Shown in pieces: positions 24,401 through 32,336 of a DNA stretch of 64,000 nucleotides. The translations under genes and the position numbers were made by a program. The notes under the pieces were generated by a model, which was not told the DNA's origin, did no database searches, and saw only the letters and a list, made by a program, of their open reading frames with translations. The stretch's first letter is position 1. Every line of letters starts with the position of its first letter. The DNA is from Alphaproteobacteria bacterium. Its GTDB lineage: Bacteria > Myxococcota_A > UBA796 > CAJQPC01. The stretch lies in assembly GCA_020632795.1 (NCBI GenBank), contig JACKEV010000016.1, forward strand, positions 124,001 to 188,000, in the 5' to 3' direction.

Positions 24401-25401
24401 GCCTGCTGCAGGCGCCCGGCGAAGTCCGGCGCCGTGGGGCGCGAGGCCGCGCTGACGTAGAGGTGGATCCAGTAGTCCACCGCCAGGCCCAGCAGCGGCG
24501 CGACCAGGGCCAGGCTGATGCTGTGGACCGGGCTGCGAAGGGCCACCGCCGCCAGGATCGCCAGCGCGGACAGCCCCACCGGCCCCACCGCACCCACCAG
24601 CGGGCGCGCGCTGCGGAAGCCCACCAGGAACACCACCGCCAGCAGCGCCACCCCCAGGGTGCCCGCGCGTTGGACGTCCTGGAACATGAGCCCGGCGGTC
24701 TCGGAGGCCACCCGGTGGCCGCCCATGTAGCGGGCCGGCAGCGGGCTCTCCGCGAGCAGGGCCTCCAGCCCGCCCACGAAGGTGGACTCGGCGCTCACCC
24801 CGATGGAGGACTCCGTGGGCCGCACGAACAGCACCGCCCGGTCCCCGGAGGGCGACAGGAAGTGCCCGGCCTCGGGCTGGACCCGGAACGGCCCGGTCTC
24901 CCGGAGCTGCCGGAGGGCCAGCCCGGAGAGGTCCAGCGGGTCGGCCATCAGCGCCCGCTCGAACATCGCCCCCCCCGGCCCGGCGAGGCGGGCGAGCTGC
25001 GCGCCCAGGATGGCCTGGATCCCCTCGGGGCTGAGGCGCGCCGCCATCGCGTCCTGGGGGATGAGCGCGGCGGCGTGGGGGGCGGCGGCCTTCTGCAGGG
25101 CGACGCCGTCGTCGACCTCCAGCCGGTAGCGCACCGTGGCGACGTCGTCGCGGGCCTGGAGGGCCTGGCCCAGGTGGTCGACCGCCTCGATCAGCTCAGC
25201 GCGGGAGGCCCCGGTGCCGTCGACCTCGACCAGCAGGGTGTCCGCGACCTGGAAGGTCTCCAGCAGCTCGATGGAGCGGGGCAGGTCGCCCTCGGCGGGC
25301 AGCAGGCGGCGCAGGTCCGAGGTCAGCTCGATCCGACTGGCGAGCAGCCCCAGCACCACAACCAGCAGGGCCGCGATCGCGGCCCGGGCTCCCGCGCGCA
25401 T
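21469..25401 (-). CDS. MMPL/RND exporter fused to C45-type Ntn-hydrolase and TPR-like tail
   Basis: 1310 residues. Residues 1-780 are an MMPL/RND lipid exporter: signal-anchor, periplasmic domain, a first helix bundle (TLGVALLAVVFLVGFR, LGLAVDYWIHLYVSA), a second periplasmic domain and second bundle (LLLIVGLSLDYGVFMVQGALGEYEG). Residues about 820-1190 form a C45 peptidase/acyltransferase-like domain: GITAMVLEGTPYQVGYAAA, EIRGAVDGVG, FVLACTGFMAGGDST with Cys949 as the likely autoprocessed nucleophile, GHWIMGRNFDFD, VTFTGMVGVVTGLNRDGLAVA. The last 110 residues look TPR-like (ALGLMPDHPEALQVLAEVL). In aryl-polyene loci the MMPL partner moves the product; a covalently attached hydrolase is unusual. 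Confidence 0.9.
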   Translation of the reverse strand: MRAGARAAIAALLVVVLGLLASRIELTSDLRRLLPAEGDLPRSIELLETFQVADTLLVEVDGTGASRAELIEAVDHLGQALQARDDVATVRYRLEVDDGVALQKAAAPHAAALIPQDAMAARLSPEGIQAILGAQLARLAGPGGAMFERALMADPLDLSGLALRQLRETGPFRVQPEAGHFLSPSGDRAVLFVRPTESSIGVSAESTFVGGLEALLAESPLPARYMGGHRVASETAGLMFQDVQRAGTLGVALLAVVFLVGFRSARPLVGAVGPVGLSALAILAAVALRSPVHSISLALVAPLLGLAVDYWIHLYVSAASRPTAPDFAGRLQQAQAAFTEIAPALGLSAASTVGACLVLTLSRYPVVRDLGFMGVAAAGAALLGAWLLGPVSFALIGGRGLGSGSPWRAPRWAATLTLAACALAVALAPRSSFEGDPRALTPVVPESQALEQELTDRYGGFGTGGMVILDGDTAGEALDKADAVREALADINGVIAMGPWTALPGPAVQAARRAALPSVDTLQARIDAAAEALGFAPGVFGGAAARALATADPLTDPDTWADTPLQELMGRHLRLEGARPTVMVALVLGDDSLAEMTELAVLGAVPGAELVMPRRFAARGVEEVLREMSRLGALALLGVAGLLLLRYREPRQVIAAFAPCLASLAWALGVLAGLGVAWNAISACAMLLIVGLSLDYGVFMVQGALGEYEGPSRYAVGLSALTTLAGFGILAVAQSPALYGIGFAVLGGMTGAAVTALTISPRIARGEPLAPPALARWSRRLAFVALALVNLDMVAQQAFFLTPPPPGELPPYTLDASNPADRRFGPNRLVQSEGITAMVLEGTPYQVGYAAAVLSEDLHARLEREMLASFEEHVPTAIGRFLIVRGTALLASNLDKTFRPEHLDEIRGAVDGVGDTFSLMGPAYTRKVYYHAIHDVGQAIVDTPFVLACTGFMAGGDSTADGHWIMGRNFDFDGGPVFDRDKVVTFVDPDEGIPFVSVTFTGMVGVVTGLNRDGLAVAIQAAGTDAPIQVGTPMTLIVREIVQHASSLDEAEAILRARKGFVSENVLVIDADAGEAAVFEVSPVHVVRRPVDGHMAVANHFHAEVFADDATNQQRMTENTTGRREARMAELLDAHAGRVDMARAVEILRDRAAVGGEPLPIGHRHAIDADIATHSVVIDATARTLWVSRYPNTAGGYVAFNLEDGLAGRLEPVEVVPSEDVQRTLRIHRGRALLKEARAADPEDAEAIARRALGLMPDHPEALQVLAEVLVALDRPDEAAPLIRQALATPPEYGDEVEALTALLAEVEGR

Positions 25402-25404
25402 GGA

Positions 25405-26031
25405 CTATCCCCCGGCCGGCAGCGTGAACGCCCCGTCGGGCAGGGTGGGGTTGAAGGAGACGTCGCTCAGGCGGATCTCCACCCGGTCGCCGTCGGGCTC
25501 GTGGATGGTGACCGACTGCACGGTGAGGGGCGAGCCGCCGATGTGCAGCTCCAGCCGGGCGATGATCGCGGCCAGCTCCTTCGAGCGGGGCTCCAGCACC
25601 GCCAGCGCGGGGCTGCCGGCGGTCCAGGTGACCGCGTAGTCCCTGGCGATCTGGTCGGCGTCCCCGGCGAGCCAGATCATCATGCCGGCGACGAGCCGGG
25701 CGACCTCGGGGTTGCCCTCCAGGTCGATCTCCTCGCGCACCCCCAGGTCGGGGAAGGCCATGCCCACCAGGGTGCCGTCCATCACGAAGGTGGAGCGCGC
25801 CGGGGTCTCCACCGCCCAGGCCATCTTGTCGGGGCGGGCGAAGCGCAGGGTGCCGGTGGACTCGATGGGCTTGGAGAGCAGCTTGGAGTGGCGCACCTGG
25901 ACGAAGCGGGCCTCCAGGCTCTGCACCTGGGCCATCTCGGTCCAGGCCGCGACGGCGTCAGGGGGCAGGTCGGGCGCGGCGCCCGGCGCGGCGAGCAGCG
26001 CGAACAGCAGGAGCGAGAGGAGGGTCCGCAT
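25405..26031 (-). CDS. LolA-like periplasmic carrier protein
   Basis: 208 residues with a signal peptide (MRTLLSLLLFALLAAPGAA); an alternative ATG lies three codons upstream. LEARFVQVRHSKLLSKPIESTGTLRFARPDKMAWAVETPA is the LolA/LolB-fold hallmark, continuing with STFVMDGTLVGMAFP and VQSVTIHEPDGDRVEIRLSDVSFNPTLPDGAF. LolA-like proteins in polyene clusters, distinct from the general lipoprotein carrier, are coupled to MMPL transporters. The gene lies 3 bp upstream of the MMPL fusion. Confidence 0.88.
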   Translation of the reverse strand: MRTLLSLLLFALLAAPGAAPDLPPDAVAAWTEMAQVQSLEARFVQVRHSKLLSKPIESTGTLRFARPDKMAWAVETPARSTFVMDGTLVGMAFPDLGVREEIDLEGNPEVARLVAGMMIWLAGDADQIARDYAVTWTAGSPALAVLEPRSKELAAIIARLELHIGGSPLTVQSVTIHEPDGDRVEIRLSDVSFNPTLPDGAFTLPAGG

Positions 26032-26069
26032 GGCGAGCATTCCGGAGACGGTCTGGAGAAGCTAACCCG

Positions 26070-27044
26070 TCAGCCCCGCTCGGGGTTCCGCTGTGCATCA
26101 ACCGCGCGCTGAAGGGCGCCCAGGGAGCTGCCCTGGCGCCACAGCCCGGCCAGCCCCAGGGGCACCACCCAGAGCACCACCGCGAAGGTCATCACGAGGC
26201 TGGCGGCGGTGGCGTCGGCGGCGGGCACGCCCCAGGGGTCGAGCACCAGCACGGTGACCCACTGGTGGATGCCCAGCCCCCCAGGCGCGCTGGGGGCGGC
26301 GATCGCGAAGCTGGAGATCACCATCTGCACCACCGCCCCCGCGGCGGGCAGGGGGTGACCGAAGGCCCGCAATACCGTGCCGATCGAGGCGGCCTCCACC
26401 GACCAGATGAGCGCGGTCCAGGCGACGGTGATGCCGATGACGCGGGCATCTCGTAAGGGGGCCAGCCCGGAGAGCGCGGCCTCGACGTGGCGCTGGAGCG
26501 TCGCCAGGCGCCCCTGCAGCGGGCCCCGCCGCGCGACCCAGGCCAGCCCCAAAAGCCCCGCCAGCGCGGCCAGCCCGGCGGTGCGCGCCGAGGTCTCCAT
26601 CCACGCCGGCAGCGCGAAGGGCAGCGCCCCCGAGAGCACCACGACGTAGAACGCCGCCACCAGCACCGCCGCGTCCACCAGCCGCTCGAACAGGATCGTG
26701 GCCAGGGTCGCGGTGAGCGGCAGCCCGCTGCGGTCGCTGTACAGCGCCGAGCGCCCCAGCTCCCCCAGCTTGGCGGGCAGCACGTAGTTGCCGAAGTACC
26801 CCAGGAACAGCGCGTCGAAGGTCAGCCACCGGGGACGCGGTCCGTGGGGCACCGCGTCGAGCACCACCCCCCAGCGGACGGCCTTCAACGACAGCACGCC
26901 CAGGTGCAGGGCCAGGGTGAGCGCCAGCCAGCCCGGCCGCGCGGCGGCGAACGCGGCGGTGACCTCGGCGGCGTCCACCCGCAGCAGCAGGAGCGCGAGC
27001 AGGACCGCCGAGACCGCCAAGCCGGTGGCGAGCTTGCGGTTCAA
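26070..27044 (-). CDS. Lysylphosphatidylglycerol synthase TM-domain-like (flippase-type) membrane protein
   Basis: 324 residues with eight or so membrane helices. Family motifs: VLSLKAVRWGVVLDA, LFLGYFGNYVLPAKLGELGRSALYSDRSGL, TILFERLVDAAVL and SAPGGLGIHQW, which define the LPG_synthase_TM / AglD-like family. Members flip or transfer lipid-linked molecules. Its ATG overlaps the stop of the GT2 gene (ATGA); the GT/flippase pairing suggests a glycosylated lipid intermediate. Confidence 0.88.
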   Translation of the reverse strand: MNRKLATGLAVSAVLLALLLLRVDAAEVTAAFAAARPGWLALTLALHLGVLSLKAVRWGVVLDAVPHGPRPRWLTFDALFLGYFGNYVLPAKLGELGRSALYSDRSGLPLTATLATILFERLVDAAVLVAAFYVVVLSGALPFALPAWMETSARTAGLAALAGLLGLAWVARRGPLQGRLATLQRHVEAALSGLAPLRDARVIGITVAWTALIWSVEAASIGTVLRAFGHPLPAAGAVVQMVISSFAIAAPSAPGGLGIHQWVTVLVLDPWGVPAADATAASLVMTFAVVLWVVPLGLAGLWRQGSSLGALQRAVDAQRNPERG

Positions 27045-27778
27045 CGTCGCTTGACCTCGTCATAGAGGCCCTTGAAGTGGTTCGCCCGGATGTGGAGGAT
27101 CTCCTCCACCATGCGCTTCGCGTCGGTGAACGGGCGGATCTGGCTGCGCTCCATGTAGTACCAGTCGACCGGCACCTCGATGATCCGGAAGCCCATCAGG
27201 TAGGCCAGGAACAGGATCTCCACGTCGAAGGCCCAGCCGTCGATGGTCTGCCGGGGGAACAGCGCGTCGGCGGCCTCCCCCGTGAACATCTTGAAGCCGC
27301 ACTGGGTGTCCTCGATGCCCGGGATGATGAGGCTCTGCACCAGCCGGTTGAACACCCGGCCCATCAGGTGGCGGCTGGGGGGCTCCCCGATGCGGCGGGC
27401 GCCCTGGATCTCCCGGCTGGCGATGGCGACCTCGTACGGACCGCGCCGGGGGGGCAGGAAGCGCTCGATCTGCTCGACGGGCATGGAGAGGTCCGCGTCG
27501 CAGATGAAGCGATACTCCGCCTCACTGGCCAGCATCCCGGCGCGCACCGCCCCGCCCTTGCCCCGGTGGGGCTCGGCCTGGAGCACGACCTGGGGGTGCT
27601 CCGCCGCGAAGGCCTGGACCACCTCCCGGGTGCCGTCCTCGGAGCCGTCGTCCACCACCCGCAGCTCCCAGCCGTAGGGCCGATAGCGCAGGAAGTCGAG
27701 CATCGTGGGCAGCGTGTCGGGGAGCCGGGGCTCCTCGTTGTAGGCCGGCACGACCACGGACAGGAACGGGCGGGGCAT
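27041..27778 (-). CDS. Dolichyl/polyprenyl-phosphate glucosyltransferase-like GT2
   Basis: 245 residues. FLSVVVPAYNEEPRLPDTLPTML, VDDGSEDGTREVV, HRGKGGAVRAGMLAS and ICDADLSMPVEQIERFL are the ALG5/DPM1-type motifs. Later blocks DTQCGFKMFTGEAADALFP and GWAFDVEILFLAYLMGFRIIEVPVDW confirm the family. It should charge a polyprenyl or similar lipid phosphate with a sugar at the inner membrane. Upstream of and coupled to the flippase-like gene. Confidence 0.92.
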   Translation of the reverse strand: MPRPFLSVVVPAYNEEPRLPDTLPTMLDFLRYRPYGWELRVVDDGSEDGTREVVQAFAAEHPQVVLQAEPHRGKGGAVRAGMLASEAEYRFICDADLSMPVEQIERFLPPRRGPYEVAIASREIQGARRIGEPPSRHLMGRVFNRLVQSLIIPGIEDTQCGFKMFTGEAADALFPRQTIDGWAFDVEILFLAYLMGFRIIEVPVDWYYMERSQIRPFTDAKRMVEEILHIRANHFKGLYDEVKRR

Positions 27779-27796
27779 CCTGACTCCCGAGGGGCC

Positions 27797-28114
27797 CTAC
27801 CGGTCTACCACAAGCGCGAACCTCGGCGGGGCGATGCGGGTCCCCCGGCATCCGGGGCAGCGGCCGGGGCGCTTGACCCGCGCCCGGTCCTCAAAGGTGA
27901 ACCCGCAGACCAGGCAGCGAGCGGGCTGGACCTCCAGGCGCTCGTCGCGGTGGCGCAGGCTGCGCTTGAGGTGCTGGAGGTGGGGCCCCAGCTCCCGCTC
28001 GGAGACCCGCAAGGACGCCGACAGCTCCTTGATCGTGAGGGCGTGCCCTCCCGAGAGGGCGGTCACCAGGGCCTCACGGATGGTCTCGCTGCGGGGCGGC
28101 GGGCCGTCGCTCAA
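27797..28114 (-). CDS. Small HTH - zinc ribbon regulator-like protein
   Basis: 105 residues from TTG 28114, which overlaps the stop of the flavoenzyme (TTGA). Residues 9-60 look like a winged helix (IREALVTALSGGHALTIKELSASLRVSERELGPHLQHLKRSL), and residues 70-95 a zinc ribbon with CLVCGF and CPGC, two CxxC pairs. This is the make-up of the small predicted regulators 'HTH fused to Zn ribbon'. It could sense redox state or metal and control the operon, or bind another partner. Confidence 0.75.
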   Translation of the reverse strand: MSDGPPPRSETIREALVTALSGGHALTIKELSASLRVSERELGPHLQHLKRSLRHRDERLEVQPARCLVCGFTFEDRARVKRPGRCPGCRGTRIAPPRFALVVDR

Positions 28115-29316
28115 CCCGCCACCGGGCGTCGGTTCACGATGTCCGCGAGGGTGCCGAAGCGGGCGGCCACCCGGAAGGGCATGGGGTTGCCCGGCTCGAA
28201 GAGGTCCCCGGCCAGCAGGCTGATGATGCCGCGGCGGTAGCGCTCGGCCTGCATCTCCCGGGGGGCGTAGGCGACGTCCAGGAAGCTGCCGTCGTAGAAG
28301 GCGAGGATGGCCTGCTCCATCGGCTTGACCGAGGCGCGGAGGTGGGCCTCCCAGGCGTCCAGGAGGGTGGGGTCGGCGTCGCCGCCGGCCAGCAGGGCGC
28401 GGGCCAGCCGCTCGCCGGACTCCAGGCAGAGCAGCACGCCGCTGGAGAACACCGGATCCAGGAACATCGCCGCGTCGCCAGCCAGGGCCCAGCCGGGGCC
28501 GTGGAAGCGCTTCGCGTAGGCGGTGAAGTCCTGGAGGCCGCGCAGGGGGGCCAGGCAGGTGGCGCCCTCCAGGCGGGCGGCGGCCTGGGGACACAGCGCC
28601 AGCGCCTGGGCCCAGCGGTCGCCCTTGAGCCCACAGCTCGGGGTCATCACCAGGCCCACGCTGGTGCGGCCGTCGGCGAAGGGGATCAGCCAGAACCACC
28701 CGCCCTCGAAGGTGGCGATGACGATGTCGCCCTCGACCTCGGGGGGCAGGGTGCGCACGCCGGTGTAGTGGGTGGCCAGCGCCGCGTTGCGCAGCACCGG
28801 GTGCAGCTCCCGGATCCCGAGCTGCCGGGCCAGGAACTTGCGCCGCCCGGCCGCGTCGATGAAGAAGCCCGCCCGGATCGGCCCCTGGTCGGTCTGCAGG
28901 ACCACCGGCTCGCCCGCCGCCTCGGGCAGGTCCACCCGGTCGGCCTTCGCCCAGGTGAACCGGACGCCGGCCTCCTGGGCCACCGTCCGCAGCCGGGCGT
29001 CGAACTCGGCCCGGGGGACCTGGTAGGCGTGGGACCAGGTGTCGCGGACGGCGTCCTCGAAGGGGAAGCGCAGCGACCGCTCGCCCCGGGTGAACACCGC
29101 GCCGCGCTTGACCATGAAGCCATCCATGGACACGCCGAGCGCGCTGATGACCCGCTGACCGAAGGGCAGCAGGGACTCGCCGACCACCGGCTGCGGGGTG
29201 GACTCCTGGTCGACCACGAGCACGTCGCGGCCGGCGCGGGCGAGGAAGGTGGCGACCGTCGTCCCCGCCGGTCCCCCCCCGAGCACGACGAACGACGCGG
29301 CTTCAGGGGTGGTCAT
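28111..29316 (-). CDS. FAD-dependent halogenase-type monooxygenase
   Basis: 401 residues. FAD site FVVLGGGPAGTTVATFLARAG (in part), GESLLPFGQ, Lys70 in FMVKRGAVF (position of the catalytic Lys of phenol-type halogenases), and the W-x-W-x-I-P halogenase signature as Trp207-Phe-Trp209-Leu-Ile-Pro212. A further FAD motif GWALAGDAAMFLDPVFSSG follows. Flavin halogenases need a flavin reductase from elsewhere. In this operon, halogenation of an aryl head group, as in brominated xanthomonadins, is plausible; oxygenase-only activity cannot be excluded. Confidence 0.85.
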   Translation of the reverse strand: MTTPEAASFVVLGGGPAGTTVATFLARAGRDVLVVDQESTPQPVVGESLLPFGQRVISALGVSMDGFMVKRGAVFTRGERSLRFPFEDAVRDTWSHAYQVPRAEFDARLRTVAQEAGVRFTWAKADRVDLPEAAGEPVVLQTDQGPIRAGFFIDAAGRRKFLARQLGIRELHPVLRNAALATHYTGVRTLPPEVEGDIVIATFEGGWFWLIPFADGRTSVGLVMTPSCGLKGDRWAQALALCPQAAARLEGATCLAPLRGLQDFTAYAKRFHGPGWALAGDAAMFLDPVFSSGVLLCLESGERLARALLAGGDADPTLLDAWEAHLRASVKPMEQAILAFYDGSFLDVAYAPREMQAERYRRGIISLLAGDLFEPGNPMPFRVAARFGTLADIVNRRPVAG

Positions 29317-29327
29317 CGCGTGATCCT

Positions 29328-29585
29328 CTACGCAGGCTGGTGCTGGGCGATGTAGTCGGACAGGGTGTCCACCGAGGTGAAGACCGCGCGGGTCTCCTCG
29401 CTGTCGGGGATGCGCACGCCGAACACCCGTTCGATCTCGACGGCCAGCTCCAGCGCGTCCACCGAGTCCAGCCCGAGGCCGTCCCCGAACAGCGGCTCGC
29501 CGTCACCGATCTCGCCGGGCTCCATGTCTTCGATCATCAGGGCGTCGATGATCAGCTTCTTGAGTTTCGCCTTGAGGTCTTTCAT
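29328..29585 (-). CDS. Acyl carrier protein
   Basis: 85 residues. The phosphopantetheine site is DGLGLDSVDALEL with Ser41; preceding residues (LIIDALMIEDMEPGEIGDGEPLFG) and the following helix (VEIERVFGVRIPD) are typical. It lies 11 bp upstream of the halogenase-type gene. It is the only ACP in this operon, and presumably carries the growing polyketide or polyene chain for the ketosynthase pair. Confidence 0.95.
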   Translation of the reverse strand: MKDLKAKLKKLIIDALMIEDMEPGEIGDGEPLFGDGLGLDSVDALELAVEIERVFGVRIPDSEETRAVFTSVDTLSDYIAQHQPA

Positions 29586-29615
29586 CGGTCGTCTCAGGGT
29601 TGCCCCGTCTCCGGT

Positions 29616-32336
29616 TCAGAAGTCGGCGCGGACACCCAGGAAGGGGCGCACCGGCAGATGATAGAACATGGTCTCGTCCAGCCCACCCTCTTCATTCACG
29701 GTGGTGATGGGCAGGAAGTCGCTGCGGAAGTTCGGCGCGTTCAGCACCTCGATGTACACCGAGAGGCGATAGTTCTTCATCGCCCGGCGCCACTCCGCGC
29801 GCAGGTCCAGGTTGTGGAAGTTGCTGAGCCGCTCGCAGTTCAGGCAGGTGAAGTCCACGGTGTCGTCCACCCCGGTCGGCGCGACCTTCGAGATCGGGCG
29901 ACCGGTGTGGAAGCTGTAGCGCGCCGTGAGCCGCCACGCCGGGGTGAGCTGGAACTCCAGCGAGGTCCCCAGGGTGTGGCGCTGGTCCTGGCGCGGCGAG
30001 AAGGTCTGGTCGAAGCGGGTGTTCAGCGGGTTGGTGCGGGTGGTGTAGAGCAGGCTGTAGGTGGCCATGCCCCGCCAGCGGCCCATGCGCCCGCCCAGCA
30101 TCACGTCCAAGCCCCGGTTGGTGCCGTACCCGTCGTTGGTGTAGGTGCCCCCCGAGGCCACAACGTCCGGGTCGTCGGGGTTGACCACCAGGCGATCCAG
30201 CCCGATGTGGTAGGCCTCGACCCGCAGCAGGCCCCCGCTTTCCTCGCCGGGCAGGGGGAAGCCCTGGTCGATGCCCACGACCCAGTGCATCGCCCGCTCG
30301 GCCTTGAGGTCGGGGTTGCCCAGGTCGGGGTCGTAGACCTTGGGGTCCTGGGGGATGTTCCAGTACAGGCCCCAGCTCGCCTTGGGCACCGTGGCGGTGG
30401 GCAGGGGCACCGAGATCCCGGCGCTGGGAGAGGGCAGCACCTCGTCGGTCAGGGCGGTCCAGGTGCCCCGGAAGCCGCCGCGCAGGCGCACGGGCCCGCT
30501 CCAGGTCTCCTGCACATAGGCCGAGGCCGTGGGGTAGGACAGGCCCTCGTCCAGGTCGATGATCGTGCGGGCGTAGGTGGAGATGGGCCCCATGTTCCAG
30601 GTGGGGTCGGCTCGGGTGTCAGCCACCTGGCCGCTATCCTGGATCGTGGTCCAGCCGAAGTCGACGCCGGTGAGCACCTCGTGCTTGCCCGGCATCAGCG
30701 CGAGGTCGGTGCGGCCATAGATGCGCTGGGAGACGACGTCCTGCTCGTAGGCGCCGCCGATGTCCCGGAGCTGGTAGGAGCGGTCGCGGGTGAACGCCGC
30801 GGTGGTCTGCCAGCGCAGGTCCTCGCGGGGGGTCCACCGGTGGTCCAGGGCGAACAGGTTGAGCACGTTCTCCAGCTCGAAGGTCGCGTCGATGTTGACC
30901 AGGACCTCATCGCTCTCGCTGGGGAGGATGCCCATGCTGTCGCCGGCCCGCAGCGCGGTGAACATCAGCCGGTGCTCGGGGGTGGGGTTCCAGGCGAAGC
31001 GGCCGGACAGCTCGGAGAACTCGGGCGCGGCGAAGCTGGTGTCGATGATGCGCAGCCATTTCACGAGCTGGAAGTAGGACTCCAGGTAGCTGCGCCGCGC
31101 GGCCAGGGCGACCGAGGTGCGCTGGCCGATGGGGCCCATGACCAGGATGCGCAGGCTGGAGGCGCTGACGTCGATGGCGCCGTCGATGTCGCGGGCGTCC
31201 TGGCGGGGGCTGCCGTCCCAGCTCTCCACGGCGAGCACCGCTGAGGTGGCCGAGGGCACCTCGGAGGGCGCGGCCCCGGCGAAGAACTGCACCCGGGAGA
31301 TCATGTCCGGGTTGAACAGGCTGTTGAAGCCCGCCAGGTGGAAGGGGTTCTGCAGCGGCACCCGGTCCAGCATGAAGACGACGTCGCCGGTCTCGCCGCC
31401 GCGCACGTTGAAGGTGGCCAGCATGTCGCCGTCGGAGACCACGCCGGGCAGGGCGTGCACGGCGCGGGCGACGTCCTCCATCGAGCCGGGGGTGGCCTCG
31501 ATGTCCCGGCGGGTCAGCTCGTAGCTGCCGGTGACCGTGCCGGGGTTGGGCTCCAGGGGCGCGCGCTTCACCTCGCGCCAGGTCTGCTGGTCGTAGGTGA
31601 CGACGATCTCGTGGGCGCCGACGGGCAGCACCGAGAAGGTGCGCCGCAGGTTCTCGCCCGCGGTGACATCGACCTCGTCGATCGCGTCGGCGAAGGCCGG
31701 GTGGCTCAGGGTGATCCGGTAGCGCCCCGAGGGGAGGAAGGTGGCCTTGAAGACGCCGTCGTCCCGGGTGGTGAGCACCAGGGGCTCGAAGTCGCCGTCC
31801 AGGCGCTCCACCCGCACGGTGACCCCGGGGACCTCGAGGCCGTCGGGGTCGACCACCGCGCCGTAGAGGCTGCCCGGCACAGGGGTGCCCTGCTCGTCGG
31901 CCAGGCCCAGGTTGAACCGGAACCGGTAGGTGAGCTGCACCACCACGGGCTGGCCGTCGACGGTGGCCGGCTCGAACAGGAGTTGGCGGGCGGCGTCCAG
32001 GGAGGAGAGGTTCAGCAGGCTGTGGGGCCCCTGGAGCAGCTCGGTGCTGCCGACGGTGCCGTCCTCCAGGACCGTGATGAGCACGAGCACGTCGCCCTGG
32101 AGGCCCTGGTCTCGGGCCTCGGGGGGGTAGGCCGGGGTGACGTCCTTGAGCAGGATCGGGGGGACGATCTCGCCCGTCGGGGGGGCCTCTTCGGCCGGCG
32201 GGGCCTCGGGCGCCTCCTCAGCCGGGGGCGTCTCTTCGGCGGCGGGCTCGGGGGTCTCGGACGCCTCCGGCTCCGGCGGCTCCTCTTGAGCCAGGCCGGG
32301 GGGGGAGGCCAGAGCCACCAGCAGCAGCGCGATCAT
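29616..32336 (-). CDS. TonB-dependent receptor with an N-terminal TonB C-terminal domain
   Basis: 906 residues. Signal peptide (about 1-16), Pro/Glu-rich linker (19-55), TonB C-terminal domain (about 58-142: VPPILLKDVTPAYPPEARDQ, GDVLVLITVLEDGTV), a carboxypeptidase regulatory-like domain (about 153-240: GAVVDPDGLEVPGVTVRVE), plug (about 270-390: ARAVHALPGVVSDGDMLATFNVRGG) and a beta-barrel ending PVRPFLGVRADF. The last residue is Phe, normal for outer membrane insertion. A TonB domain inside a receptor is odd because it normally belongs to the inner-membrane energiser. ATGA overlap with the Cys-less ketosynthase gene. Confidence 0.9.
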   Translation of the reverse strand: MIALLLVALASPPGLAQEEPPEPEASETPEPAAEETPPAEEAPEAPPAEEAPPTGEIVPPILLKDVTPAYPPEARDQGLQGDVLVLITVLEDGTVGSTELLQGPHSLLNLSSLDAARQLLFEPATVDGQPVVVQLTYRFRFNLGLADEQGTPVPGSLYGAVVDPDGLEVPGVTVRVERLDGDFEPLVLTTRDDGVFKATFLPSGRYRITLSHPAFADAIDEVDVTAGENLRRTFSVLPVGAHEIVVTYDQQTWREVKRAPLEPNPGTVTGSYELTRRDIEATPGSMEDVARAVHALPGVVSDGDMLATFNVRGGETGDVVFMLDRVPLQNPFHLAGFNSLFNPDMISRVQFFAGAAPSEVPSATSAVLAVESWDGSPRQDARDIDGAIDVSASSLRILVMGPIGQRTSVALAARRSYLESYFQLVKWLRIIDTSFAAPEFSELSGRFAWNPTPEHRLMFTALRAGDSMGILPSESDEVLVNIDATFELENVLNLFALDHRWTPREDLRWQTTAAFTRDRSYQLRDIGGAYEQDVVSQRIYGRTDLALMPGKHEVLTGVDFGWTTIQDSGQVADTRADPTWNMGPISTYARTIIDLDEGLSYPTASAYVQETWSGPVRLRGGFRGTWTALTDEVLPSPSAGISVPLPTATVPKASWGLYWNIPQDPKVYDPDLGNPDLKAERAMHWVVGIDQGFPLPGEESGGLLRVEAYHIGLDRLVVNPDDPDVVASGGTYTNDGYGTNRGLDVMLGGRMGRWRGMATYSLLYTTRTNPLNTRFDQTFSPRQDQRHTLGTSLEFQLTPAWRLTARYSFHTGRPISKVAPTGVDDTVDFTCLNCERLSNFHNLDLRAEWRRAMKNYRLSVYIEVLNAPNFRSDFLPITTVNEEGGLDETMFYHLPVRPFLGVRADF

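Noticed and set aside
22270..26112. Plus-strand open frame of 1280 codons opposite the MMPL fusion gene.
   Set aside because: Composition of an antisense shadow, no domains, and it runs through several minus-strand genes with overlapping starts and stops.
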